From the NCBI GenBank assembly GCA_009731375.1, contig BJOX01000018.1:85972-149971 (forward strand): DNA of 64,000 nt, in the 5' to 3' direction. The translations under genes and the position numbers were made by a program. Position 1 is the stretch's first letter. Each line of letters begins with the position of its first letter. Source of the DNA: Paulinella micropora. Taxonomy: Eukaryota; Cercozoa; Imbricatea; Euglyphida. A model generated the notes under the pieces. That model did not search any database and was not told the DNA's origin. It saw only the letters and a program-made list of their open reading frames with translations. Shown here in pieces: positions 9,591 to 19,663 of this stretch.

Positions 9591-10152
9591 ATCTATATCT
9601 ATATCTATATCTATATCGATATCTATATCGATATCTATATCGATATCTGTATATCTATGTATCTATATCTATATCTATATCTCTATCTCTATCTATATCT
9701 ATATCTATATCTATATCTATATCTATATCTATATCTATATCCATATCCATATCTATATCTATATCTATATCTATATCTCTATATCTCTATCTCTATATCT
9801 ACATCTACATCTATATCTATATCTATCTACATCTATATCTATATCTATAGCTATAGCTATAGCTATAGCTATAGCTATAGCTATTATAGCTATTATAGCT
9901 ATAGCTATAGCTATAGCTACAGCTACAGCTATAGCTATAGATAGCTATAGCTATAATAGCTATAGCTATATAGCTATAGCTATAGCTATAGCTATAGCTA
10001 TAACTATAGCTATAGCTATAGCTACAGCTATAGCTACAGCTACAGCTATAGCTATAGCTATAGCTACAGCTACAGCTATAGCTATAGCTATAGCTACAGC
10101 TACAGCTACAGCTACAGCTACATCTCTATCTCTATCTCTATATCTATATCTA

Positions 10153-10219
<67 letters not shown>

Positions 10220-10248
10220 ATATCTATCTATCTATCTCTCTCTCTCTA

Positions 10249-10301
<53 letters not shown>

Positions 10302-10908
10302 GGAAGCGCTAACTTTCGTTTTTGTTGTTGGCATACTTGATGCAGGGAAATGATCGCTTTTGGTTATCCCTTCTACAAGTCTTCCAAGGCGTTGCGCACA
10401 AGCGACGTGCCCGAGCATGTCATGTGGTATGTCATGTATATATGTTTCTGTATGTTACACATGCTACGCACAAGTGATGTGGCAGAGCACCTCATGTAGT
10501 TTCCCCCACCTAGCCCACCTAGCCACGCCAAGAAGCCGCACTGCACACATAGCTGCACAGCTACTTCACTGAAGCACTGTCAGCAGTAACCCCGCACTCG
10601 CCCCTGCATCGCGTGCGCTTATTGTGTCCGTTGTGGGCCAGGCTGACGTACTGGGTCGTGTACGGAGTGTTCGATGTCGCAGATAACATCCTGGACTTGT
10701 TTCTCTTCTGGTCACACACGTGTACATACCACGTATGTATGTATGTATGTATGTATGTATGTATGTATGTATGTATGTATGCATGTATGCATGTATGTAT
10801 GTGTGTATGTATGTATGTATGTATGCATGCATGCATGTGTGTATGTATGTATATATGTAATGTATGTATGTATGTATGTATGTATGTATGTCTGTATATA
10901 TATATATA

Positions 10909-10962
<54 letters not shown>

Positions 10963-11561
10963 ATGTATGTATGTATGTATGTTGCCGTGAGCCACCCTGG
11001 CCGCGTCCTGACATGTCGTTTGATATTTTCTCAGGGTACCCATGTGGAATTTCTGGAAGCTGGCGTTCTTATTCTGGTGTTGTCATCCAGATTATAAGGT
11101 AGATTATAAGGTTATGCCTCTAAGTATTTGTGAATGTCCGTATTCTGACATGGCGCAGGGCTGTTTGAAAGTCTATAACCGCATCTTGCGTCCTCTGTTC
11201 ATTCAAAACGAAGATATTATTGACGAGCAGCTTGAAAAGGTCTTTTTCCCCTGGTTATTGTGTCTTGTATCCAGCTGGGTGTGGTTTCAGGCTTTGGTGC
11301 AGATCAACGGCGTGGGTACAGAAATCGCCAACGCGACTCTGGACTCCGTCTCCAAAGCTGTACGTGCTGCAAGCTTGCCGGGCTCTTTTCATGCATGTTT
11401 GATGCACTCAGGTGAGCCCCAACGACGTGGCAGCAGGTGTGGCGCACACGCTCAACGCGCTGAACCAAGCTCGAGCAGCCAACGAGGCTCGCCAGACTCA
11501 GGAGCAAAACGACCCGAATACGAGTATGAGGAGAACGAGGGGCAGAAAGAAACTTGAATGA
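8949..11561 (+). CDS. TB2/DP1/HVA22 (REEP/Yop1-like) ER membrane-shaping protein, 8 exons seen
   Basis: Exons by GT-AG and phase: 8949-9015 (tentative), 9137-9251, 10346-10426, 10642-10710, 11035-11098, 11159-11239, 11291-11359, 11412-11561 (stop TGA). All phases match, giving about 231 residues from the first listed exon. The family signature is clear across splice sites: LTGLSRLQLV then a hydrophobic hairpin, MIAFGYPFYKSSKAL, MWLTYWVVYGVFDVAD, LFLFWVPMWNFWKLAFLFW, then RILRPLF. These proteins insert hairpins into the ER membrane and stabilise tubules. The tail (VSPNDVAAGVAHTLNALNQ, then basic) is amphipathic and variable. The first exon and start codon are uncertain: a possible upstream exon ends at 8907 before a 41-bp intron with GTAAGT and CTAAC branch site. 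Confidence 0.85.
9016..9136 (+). repeat. REEP-like intron with (TATG)n
   Basis: A 121-bp GT-AG intron filled with TATG units at 9040-9106. The acceptor is GTACAG before exon 9137-9251. Confidence 0.6.
9252..10345 (+). repeat. REEP-like intron made of TATC, TATATC, TATAGC and TC repeats
   Basis: A 1094-bp intron (donor GTCATC, acceptor GATGCAG). It shows (CTAT)n at 9265-9585, (ATATCT)n at 9585-9845, (AGCTAT/AGCTAC)n at 9845-10120, then CTAT again and (TC)n to 10310. The hexamer TATAGC is its own reverse complement, so the tract can fold on itself. Long Ile/Tyr/Ser/Leu frames here are artefacts. Confidence 0.8.
10711..11034 (+). repeat. REEP-like intron with (TATG)n, (AT)n and (GT)n
   Basis: A 324-bp intron (donor GTCACAC, acceptor TTTTCTCAG) with TATG at 10735-10890, AT at 10893-10924, GT at 10924-10946 and TATG again to 10980. 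Confidence 0.8.
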
Positions 11562-12174
11562 TATGTTTTTGACTTGAAAGTTGAGCTTGAGCGCAGTGCG
11601 GATGGCGATCGGAGTTGGGAGGTGTGTGTGTCTGCTTAGATTCGATCGCTCAGAAAAATTCAAATCAAAATATCAGATTCAGCAATTATTTTGAGCACGT
11701 TTTCTAACATGGTAATGGATACGATCCACTACCTCACGAACTCCAGAAAGAGTAATTTATTATATCGAGAAAACAAAGTGACTCAAAGCTACTTAGGGGG
11801 AACATGAGAAAAATTGATATTCTGGGAATGGAATAAAAACGTTAGGGCCTTTGTCCGGAGGTGAATGAAGGAGAAAGAGCTATTAATCATTTAGAGCTTC
11901 AGAGAGTGCAAACTGACTTCATTAGCTTCAAAAAACTAAAATATTTGAATTTTGATCAGCGGAAATCCGGCTCTAGTGCAGTCGTACGGATGTGCCTGAG
12001 AGAGCTATCAATATATAGCTCAGCAGATGCAGGGCGATCCGGACACGGATGAGAGAGGAAGAAATTGCCGGCCGGTTGATATTCAAGTCACAGTGCATCC
12101 TGTGGGAATGCTATGAAGGCTGCTTTTATATAAATGAAAGTCTTACGCTAGTGGGAGTCAGACGTTAAACCTGC
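11562..12174. other. 3' flank of REEP-like gene, no other gene seen
   Basis: Moderately AT-rich. AATAAAA at 11833 could serve as a polyadenylation signal. A 63-codon frame at 11861 has no recognisable features and is not called. Confidence 0.4.
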
Positions 12175-12178
12175 GTTG

Positions 12179-12758
12179 TATCAGACTGAGCACCTTTACA
12201 GTTGATATTGCTGTTGACATTCAAGACAACAAAAAAAAATTAGTTTTCAGTTTTTGTAACCGATTTTCATTTTTGTGACAGTTTTTCATTTTTGTGACAA
12301 AAATTTAACATTTTCAATTTAACGGTAACATTTTGCGAAAATTTACGATATTTTGCGGACGAATATAGTAGTTAATTTGAAAATTTTAAATTTCCAACCA
12401 AAATCAAAATTCCAACCAAAACTGAAAATCTGACACAAAAACTAAAAACTAATTTTTTTGGTTGTTTTGAAGGTCAACAGCAATAAGACACTCTTTTTGA
12501 CCGGTTCATTAGATTCTTCTCTGCACGACGTTTTGACAAGTTCACTAACTAATTTTCGATTACGTTCAGAAATGATTTCAAACGATCAGTTCCGAGCCAA
12601 AGTTCTTTTTACTATCAGCTATTGCCATTTTCCCCATCCGCATTACCTTTTCCCCCGATTTCCAGTGTGAAACACATTTTACGGTAAATTTTGTGGACAA
12701 AGAGACTGATTAGCGGAAAAACACAATATCTAATTGTCTTTTCCGTTCCCAGTCATTT
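12179..12758 (+). repeat. Element C 5' LTR, left part (contains MITE M1)
   Basis: Aligns with 39474-39772 of the 3' LTR apart from MITE M1 and a small deletion near the start. It stops at CATTT, where copia A inserted. Confidence 0.9.
12208..12483. mobile_element. MITE M1 (TA-flanked, Tc1/mariner-like)
   Basis: A 276-bp AT-rich element with inverted ends TTGCTGTTGAC.../...GTCAACAGCAA, flanked by TA (12206-12207 and 12484-12485). The intact LTR copy of element C at about 39510 reads GTTGATAAGAC, exactly the empty site with a single TA. There is no coding capacity. Internal repeats of a CATTTTTGTGACA phrase are present. Sister copy M2 is at 48557. Confidence 0.92.
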
Positions 12759-13084
12759 CTTAGGAAGTGAATAGGTGATGGGATTAATACAACCGGTTTT
12801 ATACGTTAGTTAATATTATCGTTAGTTCATAGTATGGAAAAAGAAGATTTTTACTGGTGAGGGTGGCATTGGTGGCACCAATGCCAATATGATCTGTGTG
12901 GACACCTGAATTTTATGACTTAGCGACCTGCTTAAACTGTTTCGTTTGTTTGGCGGGCTTTTGTCAGTGTATTGCTTGATAAACCTATTAAAGGACGTGT
13001 GGAGCTGGTTAGATAGTCAACCGGGGACGCCTGGGCGACGTTAAACAGGGTTCAAATACCTTCTATTCTGTTCAACTGCTTAAG
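12759..13084 (+). repeat. Copia A 5' LTR
   Basis: Starts CTTAGGAA and ends TGCTTAAG. It contains a hairpin, GGCATTGGTG-G-CACCAATGCC arms, around 12862-12888. Compared with the 3' LTR it carries a short insertion after the hairpin and lacks a tandem duplication of about 33 bp. Confidence 0.88.
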
Positions 13085-13602
13085 GGTTAGGAGCCTTGTA
13101 GGTGACGTGTTGAAGCACAACAAAATCACCTGGAGTGATCAAGAGGAAAGACATCCACGGTCTGTCTCACACTCAAGAGTGACACAGCAGAAGGGAAATC
13201 CTTCCGGGGGGGGCAGTGCTTCAGTACCACTGCGTTAAACGTTGTGGTTGGACAGGGGGTAGAGCTCTGCAGAGGCTGGGCTACCGACAGGAGCAAAGAG
13301 TGAGCCTTCGGGTCAGAAGGACATCTACAGGAACGGCCCGTTTAGGGGTTTGGACCACAAAACCCCATTAACAGGCAAGCCCAGAAACCAGTTCAGGGTT
13401 GCTCGTGGCGCGCAGGAGTGTTGGTGGTTGCAGGATAGCTACCTGCTCTGGACAACCAACAGGAAAAGGCCAACGGCTGATTGCTGCAAGGAGGACCCTA
13501 GCAACGTACCCTTAGAAGGGAATTTGCAGAGAGTGTCGGCCAGTCAGGAACACAAGACAGACAGGAAACAACAACCTTTCTGGAGTAGAAAAGTGACTTC
13601 AG
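13085..13602 (+). other. Copia A leader
   Basis: Begins GGTTAGGAGCC directly after the LTR, the position of a primer-binding site. No gene is supported in this 518-bp leader. Confidence 0.5.
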
Positions 13603-14106
13603 ATGACTGAAAAAACGAAAAACGGAAATGAGTCTAACAACATATCTTACTATAGCGGTAGGGAAGACTGGGAAGACTTTCAACGTGCCCTAATGCTACA
13701 GGCAGTTAGAAAGGACCTTAAAGGTGGTTTTGAGAACCTCCAGGGGCATAAGCTGGAGGTGCATCGTGCCAACCTTCGCAGGCTGCACATGGCAGGCAAA
13801 AACGTACCTGACTACATGAGTCGGTGGGAGAAGCATGCAAAGAAGAAAGCAGCAGTAGCAGCAGTAGCAGCAGTTAGCAGCAGCTATGTAAATGGAGTGC
13901 TGGACAGTGCTTTGGGACTGCAAGGAAGTGTCAGTCATGAAGAAGAGGAGACTGGTATGCCAGTTTTGGACGATGCAGAGGAGGAGTCGAGTAGTAGTAT
14001 CGACACAGGGGACTCTGCAGAAGAGGAAGAACAAGAAAGAGAGGAAGAGAGCTCAATCACAGCTACATGTGCGTACAAGACGCGAGTCTGCCTAAAGGAA
14101 GTATGA
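13603..14106 (+). CDS. Copia A gag, N-terminal part
   Basis: Encodes 167 residues from the first good ATG after the leader. It contains a Trp/Phe-rich start (YSGREDWEDFQRALML), a basic stretch, an Ala/Val repeat and a long Glu/Ser-rich acidic tail. Its position and the short helix-like start fit a gag N-terminus, but no named domain is recognised. The frame ends at TGA 14106; the acidic coding continues in another frame to 14183, so this is probably one interrupted gag gene. Confidence 0.5.
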   Translation: MTEKTKNGNESNNISYYSGREDWEDFQRALMLQAVRKDLKGGFENLQGHKLEVHRANLRRLHMAGKNVPDYMSRWEKHAKKKAAVAAVAAVSSSYVNGVLDSALGLQGSVSHEEEETGMPVLDDAEEESSSSIDTGDSAEEEEQEREEESSITATCAYKTRVCLKEV

Positions 14107-14182
14107 GGAGGAAAAGAAAGCAAGAGCAAAGACATCTTCCTCTCAGGCATCGTCAGTCTCAGAGGAATCTGGCAGTAAAGGA

Positions 14183-14873
14183 ATGAGTGGCAGTGATGAG
14201 GCAAAAGGGCCGACAGCAGGACTCTCTACAGCTGCAACGACAGACAAGAAGTCAGAAGCTAAGAAAAGCAAGGAGAAGCGAAAGGAGCGACGACTTGTGG
14301 TGAGGCATGACGAAAGTTTGTTAGTGGCAGTAAGAGAGAAGAGGGTGGAGTTGTTCACGCTAATCTACGTGCACCTCAAGGGAGAGGCGAAAAGACTTGT
14401 CACGGACGGTCACCTAGTCAAAGACGGAACGCCGGATTTTGGGCAGCAACCGGATGCCATGTGGAAGAGGCTCAAAGACCGGTCACCGGTATGGGAAGGG
14501 CAATCCCAGTGATCTGCTTGAGAAGCAGAGAAAGATTGCTCGATGGGAGTTTAAGTCCTCTACCCAGTACGAAGGGCAGATTGCTGGGTTCGAGTCAGTG
14601 AGGGAGCAGTTGTCCAAGAAGGGGCATCATCCCTCTGACTTGAGCTTTGAGCAAATTATTCGCGATGCGATAATGGGTCCGGAGATGAGGGAAAAGGAAG
14701 TGCAAACCGACTGGAAGCAGTGGCTACTGGCAGCTGACTTTGAAAAAGAAAAGCAAGCATGGGATGTGCACCAATGGTGGCAAGAGCTGAAGCGAAGGCC
14801 AAAGACATTGATCTGCAAAAGGAAAGAGAAAGGAAGGCTAGCAAGAAGGCAAAGGCTAATGCTGCAAAGGTAG
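14183..14873 (+). pseudogene. Copia A gag, middle part (frameshifted)
   Basis: Two overlapping frames (14183-14512 and 14439-14873) make one segment, with the break around 14440-14512. It has Lys/Glu-rich linker, helical segments such as QRKIARWEF and FESVREQLSKKG, then EVQTDWKQWLLAADF and WWQELKR, resembling capsid-like helical gag. A further shift leads into the zinc-finger part at 14759. Confidence 0.45.
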
Positions 14874-15760
14874 AAAAGAAGAAACCCTTTTCCACCCCAT
14901 GCCTATACTTCAAGGAGGGGAGGTGTAAAAAGGGAGGAGAGTGTCAATACCTGCACCTCAACGATAAGCTGAAAGGGATCTGCTTCCTGTTCAGTAAGGA
15001 AGGAGATTGTAAGTACGGGAGTAAGTGTAAGTTCGCTCATTCGGGACATGAGAGGAAAAGAGGAACGAGCACGAGAGGAGAGGAGGATCAAGGGGGCAGC
15101 AAACGCAACCAAAAGAATAAGAAAGAGAAGAGTAAGAAGGAGAAGAAATGCTTCAATTGCAAAAGCAAGGGGCATTATGCCTCAAACTGCAAAAAGCCCT
15201 GCCTCAGATGTGGAGGTGATCATCCCTTGACCAAGTGTACGCATGGCCCAGATGGGGGTGGAGAGCAGCCAGGAGCAAAGGCGAAGGCTGACATGGCCAA
15301 GAAGAAGTCTCCGGGGGCGGACACAAGTGGGAGCTCGGACGATGAAGAAGATGGAGAGCTCAACCGCGCCTACAGCCTGCGGCAAAGAAGAGCAGCGCGG
15401 GCATACATGGTAAAAGGGGTTGAAAGCAGGAAAAGGGGTCGGGGTGAGGAGAGCCAACACCCCGCAAGGGGTGCAAGTGCAGATCCTCAGCCGGAAAGCC
15501 ATGAGCCAGTCAACCCCTCCAACCAACTAGGAGAAGCAAGGGGTGTGTTCCCGGAAGTAAGTAACTACGAGGAGTTTACCAATTACGTGAACAATTTGAC
15601 TGCTCCGGAGGAGGAGGGCACGAATTCGGCATCGGGTGTGGAGGAGCGAGTGGGTATGGCAGTTGATGCTAAAACGCCCCGGAACGCCGGAGGTTGTCGA
15701 GGCTCTGATGCACGCCGGCTACGACTACGTACCGGTAAGGACAAGCGATGGTATGGCTGA
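14759..15760 (+). CDS. Copia A gag C-terminal part with two CCCH fingers and two zinc knuckles
   Basis: A 333-codon frame. After a Lys/Ala-rich helix come two CCCH fingers: C48-x7-C56-x5-C62-x3-H66 and C75-x8-C84-x5-C90-x3-H94. A basic linker follows, then CCHC C131-x2-C134-x4-H139-x4-C144 and a shorter C148-x2-C151-x3-H155-x4-C160. Zinc knuckles are usual in gag nucleocapsid; tandem CCCH fingers are RNA-binding modules of mRNA regulators and are unusual here. The rest is low complexity with an acidic, Asp/Ser-rich patch. It likely binds element RNA in the particle. Confidence 0.8.
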   Translation: MGCAPMVARAEAKAKDIDLQKERERKASKKAKANAAKVEKKKPFSTPCLYFKEGRCKKGGECQYLHLNDKLKGICFLFSKEGDCKYGSKCKFAHSGHERKRGTSTRGEEDQGGSKRNQKNKKEKSKKEKKCFNCKSKGHYASNCKKPCLRCGGDHPLTKCTHGPDGGGEQPGAKAKADMAKKKSPGADTSGSSDDEEDGELNRAYSLRQRRAARAYMVKGVESRKRGRGEESQHPARGASADPQPESHEPVNPSNQLGEARGVFPEVSNYEEFTNYVNNLTAPEEEGTNSASGVEERVGMAVDAKTPRNAGGCRGSDARRLRLRTGKDKRWYG

Positions 15761-17947
15761 CGGAGAGGCGAAGGCAATCCCAGGGTCTCTGCCGGGCCAG
15801 ACTCCAAGCGAACGTAAGGGGGTAAAGGAGCCGCGAACTCGAAGAAGGAGGTTAGATTGGGAGCCGTGGCAAGATTCTATCTCTCAGGACAGCGAGGAGT
15901 CGGATGACTCAAGCTCGGAGGAGGAAGAGGAAGCTCCCATTGCGGTGCGACAATACCGGGACGGTGGCAAGGTAACGCATGAGTTTCGGCACTACGGCGA
16001 CGGACGGGGAAGGCTGGTGACCTTCGGCACGCCAATGGGGCCGACGGAGTGGATACCCCCGTCCTGGTACCGCTATATACCAACGGGACAGGGTCTAGTG
16101 GACCAGTACATGGAGTGGCAACTCAACTGGAAGGAGTTTAGAAGACTCCGGGATGGAACCGGCCTACCTAGAGCGATGATGGTGAAGGGAATCGGAGGTA
16201 AGTCCGGCACCGGGGAGAGCAAGACAATGACTACTCCGCAAACACCCGATTCCATGTATTCACTACCCGAACCTTTGAAGTATGGTCCCGAGACCTACGA
16301 TGTACCTCCTGAACACCTGCGGCATGCGGATGACGAGCCGGTGGGAGTGGTAGAAGCGCGCCTGGAAGGAAGGTGCTACGGTTCTACGTTTGGACGGGAC
16401 CGGTGCATGAGAAACCGGAAGGAGGCCGTGGAGTCGGAGTACCAACAAGTGAGAGCCGACGCCGCTGGACTACTAACCGGTGATATGATGTTCTGCACCA
16501 ACCACCAAGACAAGAGGGAGCGCTACTACGTAGATGAGAGCATACGAGCTCAGGCGCGCGAATGGGCGTTAATGCAGGCGTATCGCTTGGTGGTGGAGAT
16601 GGAGGAGCGCGGTCTGGGACATCTGGTTGGGCGGGCCAAGCCCGACAAGTGGTGGAGCATCTTACCCGGCAGGAAGCTCAGAGACGCGGGGTGAATTGGG
16701 ACAGGTCGTTAGTGCCCATAATATTCACTATCATGCGAGAAGAGGCCACAGGGGTGCTCTACAACTGGGGCATCAACCGGGATAAAGTGAAGTGGGAAGA
16801 ACCGGGAGTGCCCCGGAACCGGAAGGTATATCGAGAACGAGTGCCGTATCGCACCGTGAAAGCGGCGGTGACGCAGTACAGGGCGATGAAAGACCCGGTG
16901 CATGCGGGAAGGTACGACTCGGACTTGAAGCGCGTAGGGTTGGTACGAGATCAAGGGGCCGTGACCCCAATCGTCGCGAAAGGCAGAACGGCACCGTCAC
17001 CCGTGACGGAGGAAGCAATGGCTCTGTTAACTCCAAAGGCGGAGATCAAGACTACCGCAACAGCAACAGCACCGACGGAGAGCCAAGTGGATCGACCAGG
17101 ACCAGCAACCCCGAGTCCAGGAAAGGCCAAGTCCGAGATGTTGGCTACTCCTGAGAAGGTGATGGACCCATTGGTGTATCTGGAGAATGGAAGTACTCCG
17201 TGGAGGGAACACATGGCGGAGCTCTATGAGGGCTTCGTGGAGGATTCCACGGAGGTGGATGAAGAGTCGGAGGACTCCAAGGATCCGGGGAAAGGGGATG
17301 ACACGGTGTCCCTAGTGACACAAGCGGCGGCGCCGTACAACACCCTTAAGGCTGAGATGTTTAAAGCGGAGATGGCAAGGGCACTGGCCCACATCAAGGG
17401 GCGGTTGACGCCCACTAAGCCAAAGAACTCGGACGATGCGAGCGAGGAGAAGTCGCGCACACATGTGTTGCGGCACCTACAAAAATTGGCGAGGATTATG
17501 GCTGAGCTACACAACGAGGGCGTTCGAGCCGTGGGCATGGATCAGATGGAAGAGGTGCAGCAACTGATCACCAAAGTGGCTGAGAAGCGGCTGTGGAGGC
17601 GAGTGGAGCGCCAAGAAGGGGTACGCACCCCTGAAGCGGTGCCAGGTCAGCCCACCCCGAGGGCAGCGGCAAGCCCCGGGAGACAACGTGAGGAAACGGA
17701 GCCCGGGCGTGACTCGGTAAGTGAGAAGGAAAGAATACGGCACATAGAGGTGATCATGGAACAGCAAAATAAGGTGAACCTGAATCGGGTGGCGTGGCCG
17801 CCCCAGTGGGGGGACGATCGGAGAGACCTACAGGACTTCGAGGAACGATGGCAAGAGTACGTGTGTTTGCTGTACCGATGGTCTACCGGATGGCCTTTTC
17901 CCTACAATAAGCCAAGGTTCCCCGCACACTGGAACCCGAAACCCTGA
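15636..17947 (+). pseudogene. Copia A unknown region between gag and protease
   Basis: Two overlapping frames (15636-16694 and 16562-17947) that probably were one gene of over 700 codons. The first ends in a Cys-containing segment (ARLEGRCYGSTFGRDRC, then MFCTNHQDKR) with an amphipathic C-terminus; its spacing suggests a metal site, but I recognise no family. The second is proline/threonine-rich linker with helical stretches. Composition is GC-rich and codon-like, so it looks genuinely coding. It continues as far as the insertion point of copia B, after which the protease follows at 24417. Confidence 0.45.
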
Positions 17948-18049
17948 AGGATAGCCGGAGGTTGGGAAAAGCGTCTCAAGCCGTACTGGTTACGGACGCT
18001 CGGGGGAGGCGACATGCCCGAGCACGTGGTAGCAAGTGGGGTCAAGGGG

Positions 18050-18348
18050 CTTTATATTAATGCTTGACTCGGAACGGTGTTCGGTACCGGAGCACTTAAT
18101 GACTTGCTTGTTTAGGCAAATCTGAGATACTTTACTAAACACAGATTGAGGTACAAAATTGGCGCGCTCTAGAAACGCGTGTCATGACCTGACTACCGTA
18201 AATGTCACATTCAGTCATACCGAAATTATTCAAGTCCAATAACAAGTGTAAATCCTAACACGAAATATACGAGTCCTCAATTGTGCAATTACATGGCCTA
18301 TCGAATTACAATTACCAATTCTATTCTACAAAAGAAGTTGGTATAAAG
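18050..18348 (-). repeat. Copia B 3' LTR
   Basis: Minus-strand ends CTTTATACC and ATATAAAG, so the LTR is closed by the inverted pair CTTTATA/TATAAAG. Confidence 0.92.
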
Positions 18349-18357
18349 CTCCCCCTA
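18349..18357 (-). promoter_or_regulatory. Copia B polypurine tract
   Basis: Minus strand TAGGGGGAG directly before the 3' LTR, the plus-strand DNA primer. A (GA)n tract of about 30 bases lies nearby at 18425-18457. Confidence 0.75.
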
Positions 18358-18422
18358 ATTCCATAGGACGTAAATACTACCTATCAATACGTCCATCACT
18401 TACTATCTTCCCTTAACCACAC

Positions 18423-18457
<35 letters not shown>

Positions 18458-18461
<4 letters not shown>

Positions 18462-19663
18462 TTCGAGTGTCCGGTTAACCTGTCTGCACCACGCTTGAAT
18501 GCTGATGGACTAGTTATTTTCTTTGATAGTATATCAGCCCTGTTCTCCTCCGAGGGCACCCACTTAACTACCACCTCCCCCTTCCGTATCGCTTCGGTTA
18601 GGTGGTGGTGACGGAGCGCAATATGCTTCAGCCTCTTTCCGAATACCGAGTTTGGGGCTGTGCTCACCGTAGCTTGATTGTCCACCCTCGACGTCGGCGT
18701 CGCTCCCAACTCAGCTCGAAGCGGGTTCTCTTCAGACCATGGCAGTGACCTCACCATATTTCTCACCGCTTCCAGATCATGCAAGACTTCGGAGGCCGCA
18801 TACGTTTCGCTCTCTTGTGTCCCCGTAGCCAGATGCTTTTGAGTCGTCGATCTCACCGCAACCGGGCCACCAGCTAGGAAGACCACTCCCCCCGATCGCG
18901 AGTACATCTTTGCCCCGTTGCCCAATGACGAATCAGAGTCTGCCTCCAGCACTCTGTTGCCGTTCGATGCAAACCTTACTCCTCTGTTCCGGACAAACAC
19001 AAAGTAACGAAGCAGCTGCTCTGCAGCACAGTAATCGAACTTTTCTCTATTGGCCTGATGTTCAGCAATCACTGCAATTGCTGCTGCCGCCTCCGGCACA
19101 CTAGCTTTGAGGTAAACATAACTGCCCACTATCTTCTGCGGTTCGTAATCAAGCATGGCAGGTGCCATCCTCGACCCATCTGGCAACCACGGTGTTCTGG
19201 CCGGCATCCAATCACGCCCGTCGCTCCTTCTGAACCGCTTCGTCAAAGTGTCTATGTACTTCCTTTGAAACAGTGTGATTGAGTAGACTCCCCTAGCCTT
19301 CTTTGCCTCGAACTCAATGGAGAGGAACTCCTTGACCGGCCCAAGGTCCTTCACGTTGCCCCACTCTTCGTTCAGCTCCTTCACATACTGCTCCCTGCTC
19401 TGTTTCGTTGCTGCTGCATGAATGCTGTCGTCTACATGGTACGTCAGCACTTCTGTTTTCTTCGTCTCCTTATCAACCCTCCCAAATACAACCGGATCGA
19501 TTATACTTTGGATGAAACCCAGCTTTTTCTGCGTTGGAACGACCCTGTCATTCCAATATATATGTCCAGAAGGCTTCAGACCGTTGACTCCCCCTTTCGC
19601 CTCCCACACCATGTTAGGTGGTACATATCCAGCCGGGGGTCTCAACCAGACAGGGACTCGCAA
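18458..19663 (-). CDS. Copia B RT C-terminal half and RNase H
   Basis: Encodes 401 residues. It carries the RT catalytic box YHVDDSIHAA (copia YVDD type with His for the first residue), the LYGL-region equivalent upstream being in the adjoining frame. RNase H follows: LEADSDSSLGN, GGVVFLAGGPV, ESETYAASEVLHDL, then VDNQATV and HHLTEAIRKGEV with the terminal ENRADILSKK signature typical of copia RNase H. It ends 101 bp before the PPT. The frame is fully open, but the start is a frameshift junction, not a true start. Confidence 0.93.

Noticed and set aside
9013-10353. A 446-codon plus frame through the CTAT/AGCTAT region
   Set aside because: Only its short N-terminal part is a true exon (9137-9251); the rest is an intronic microsatellite.
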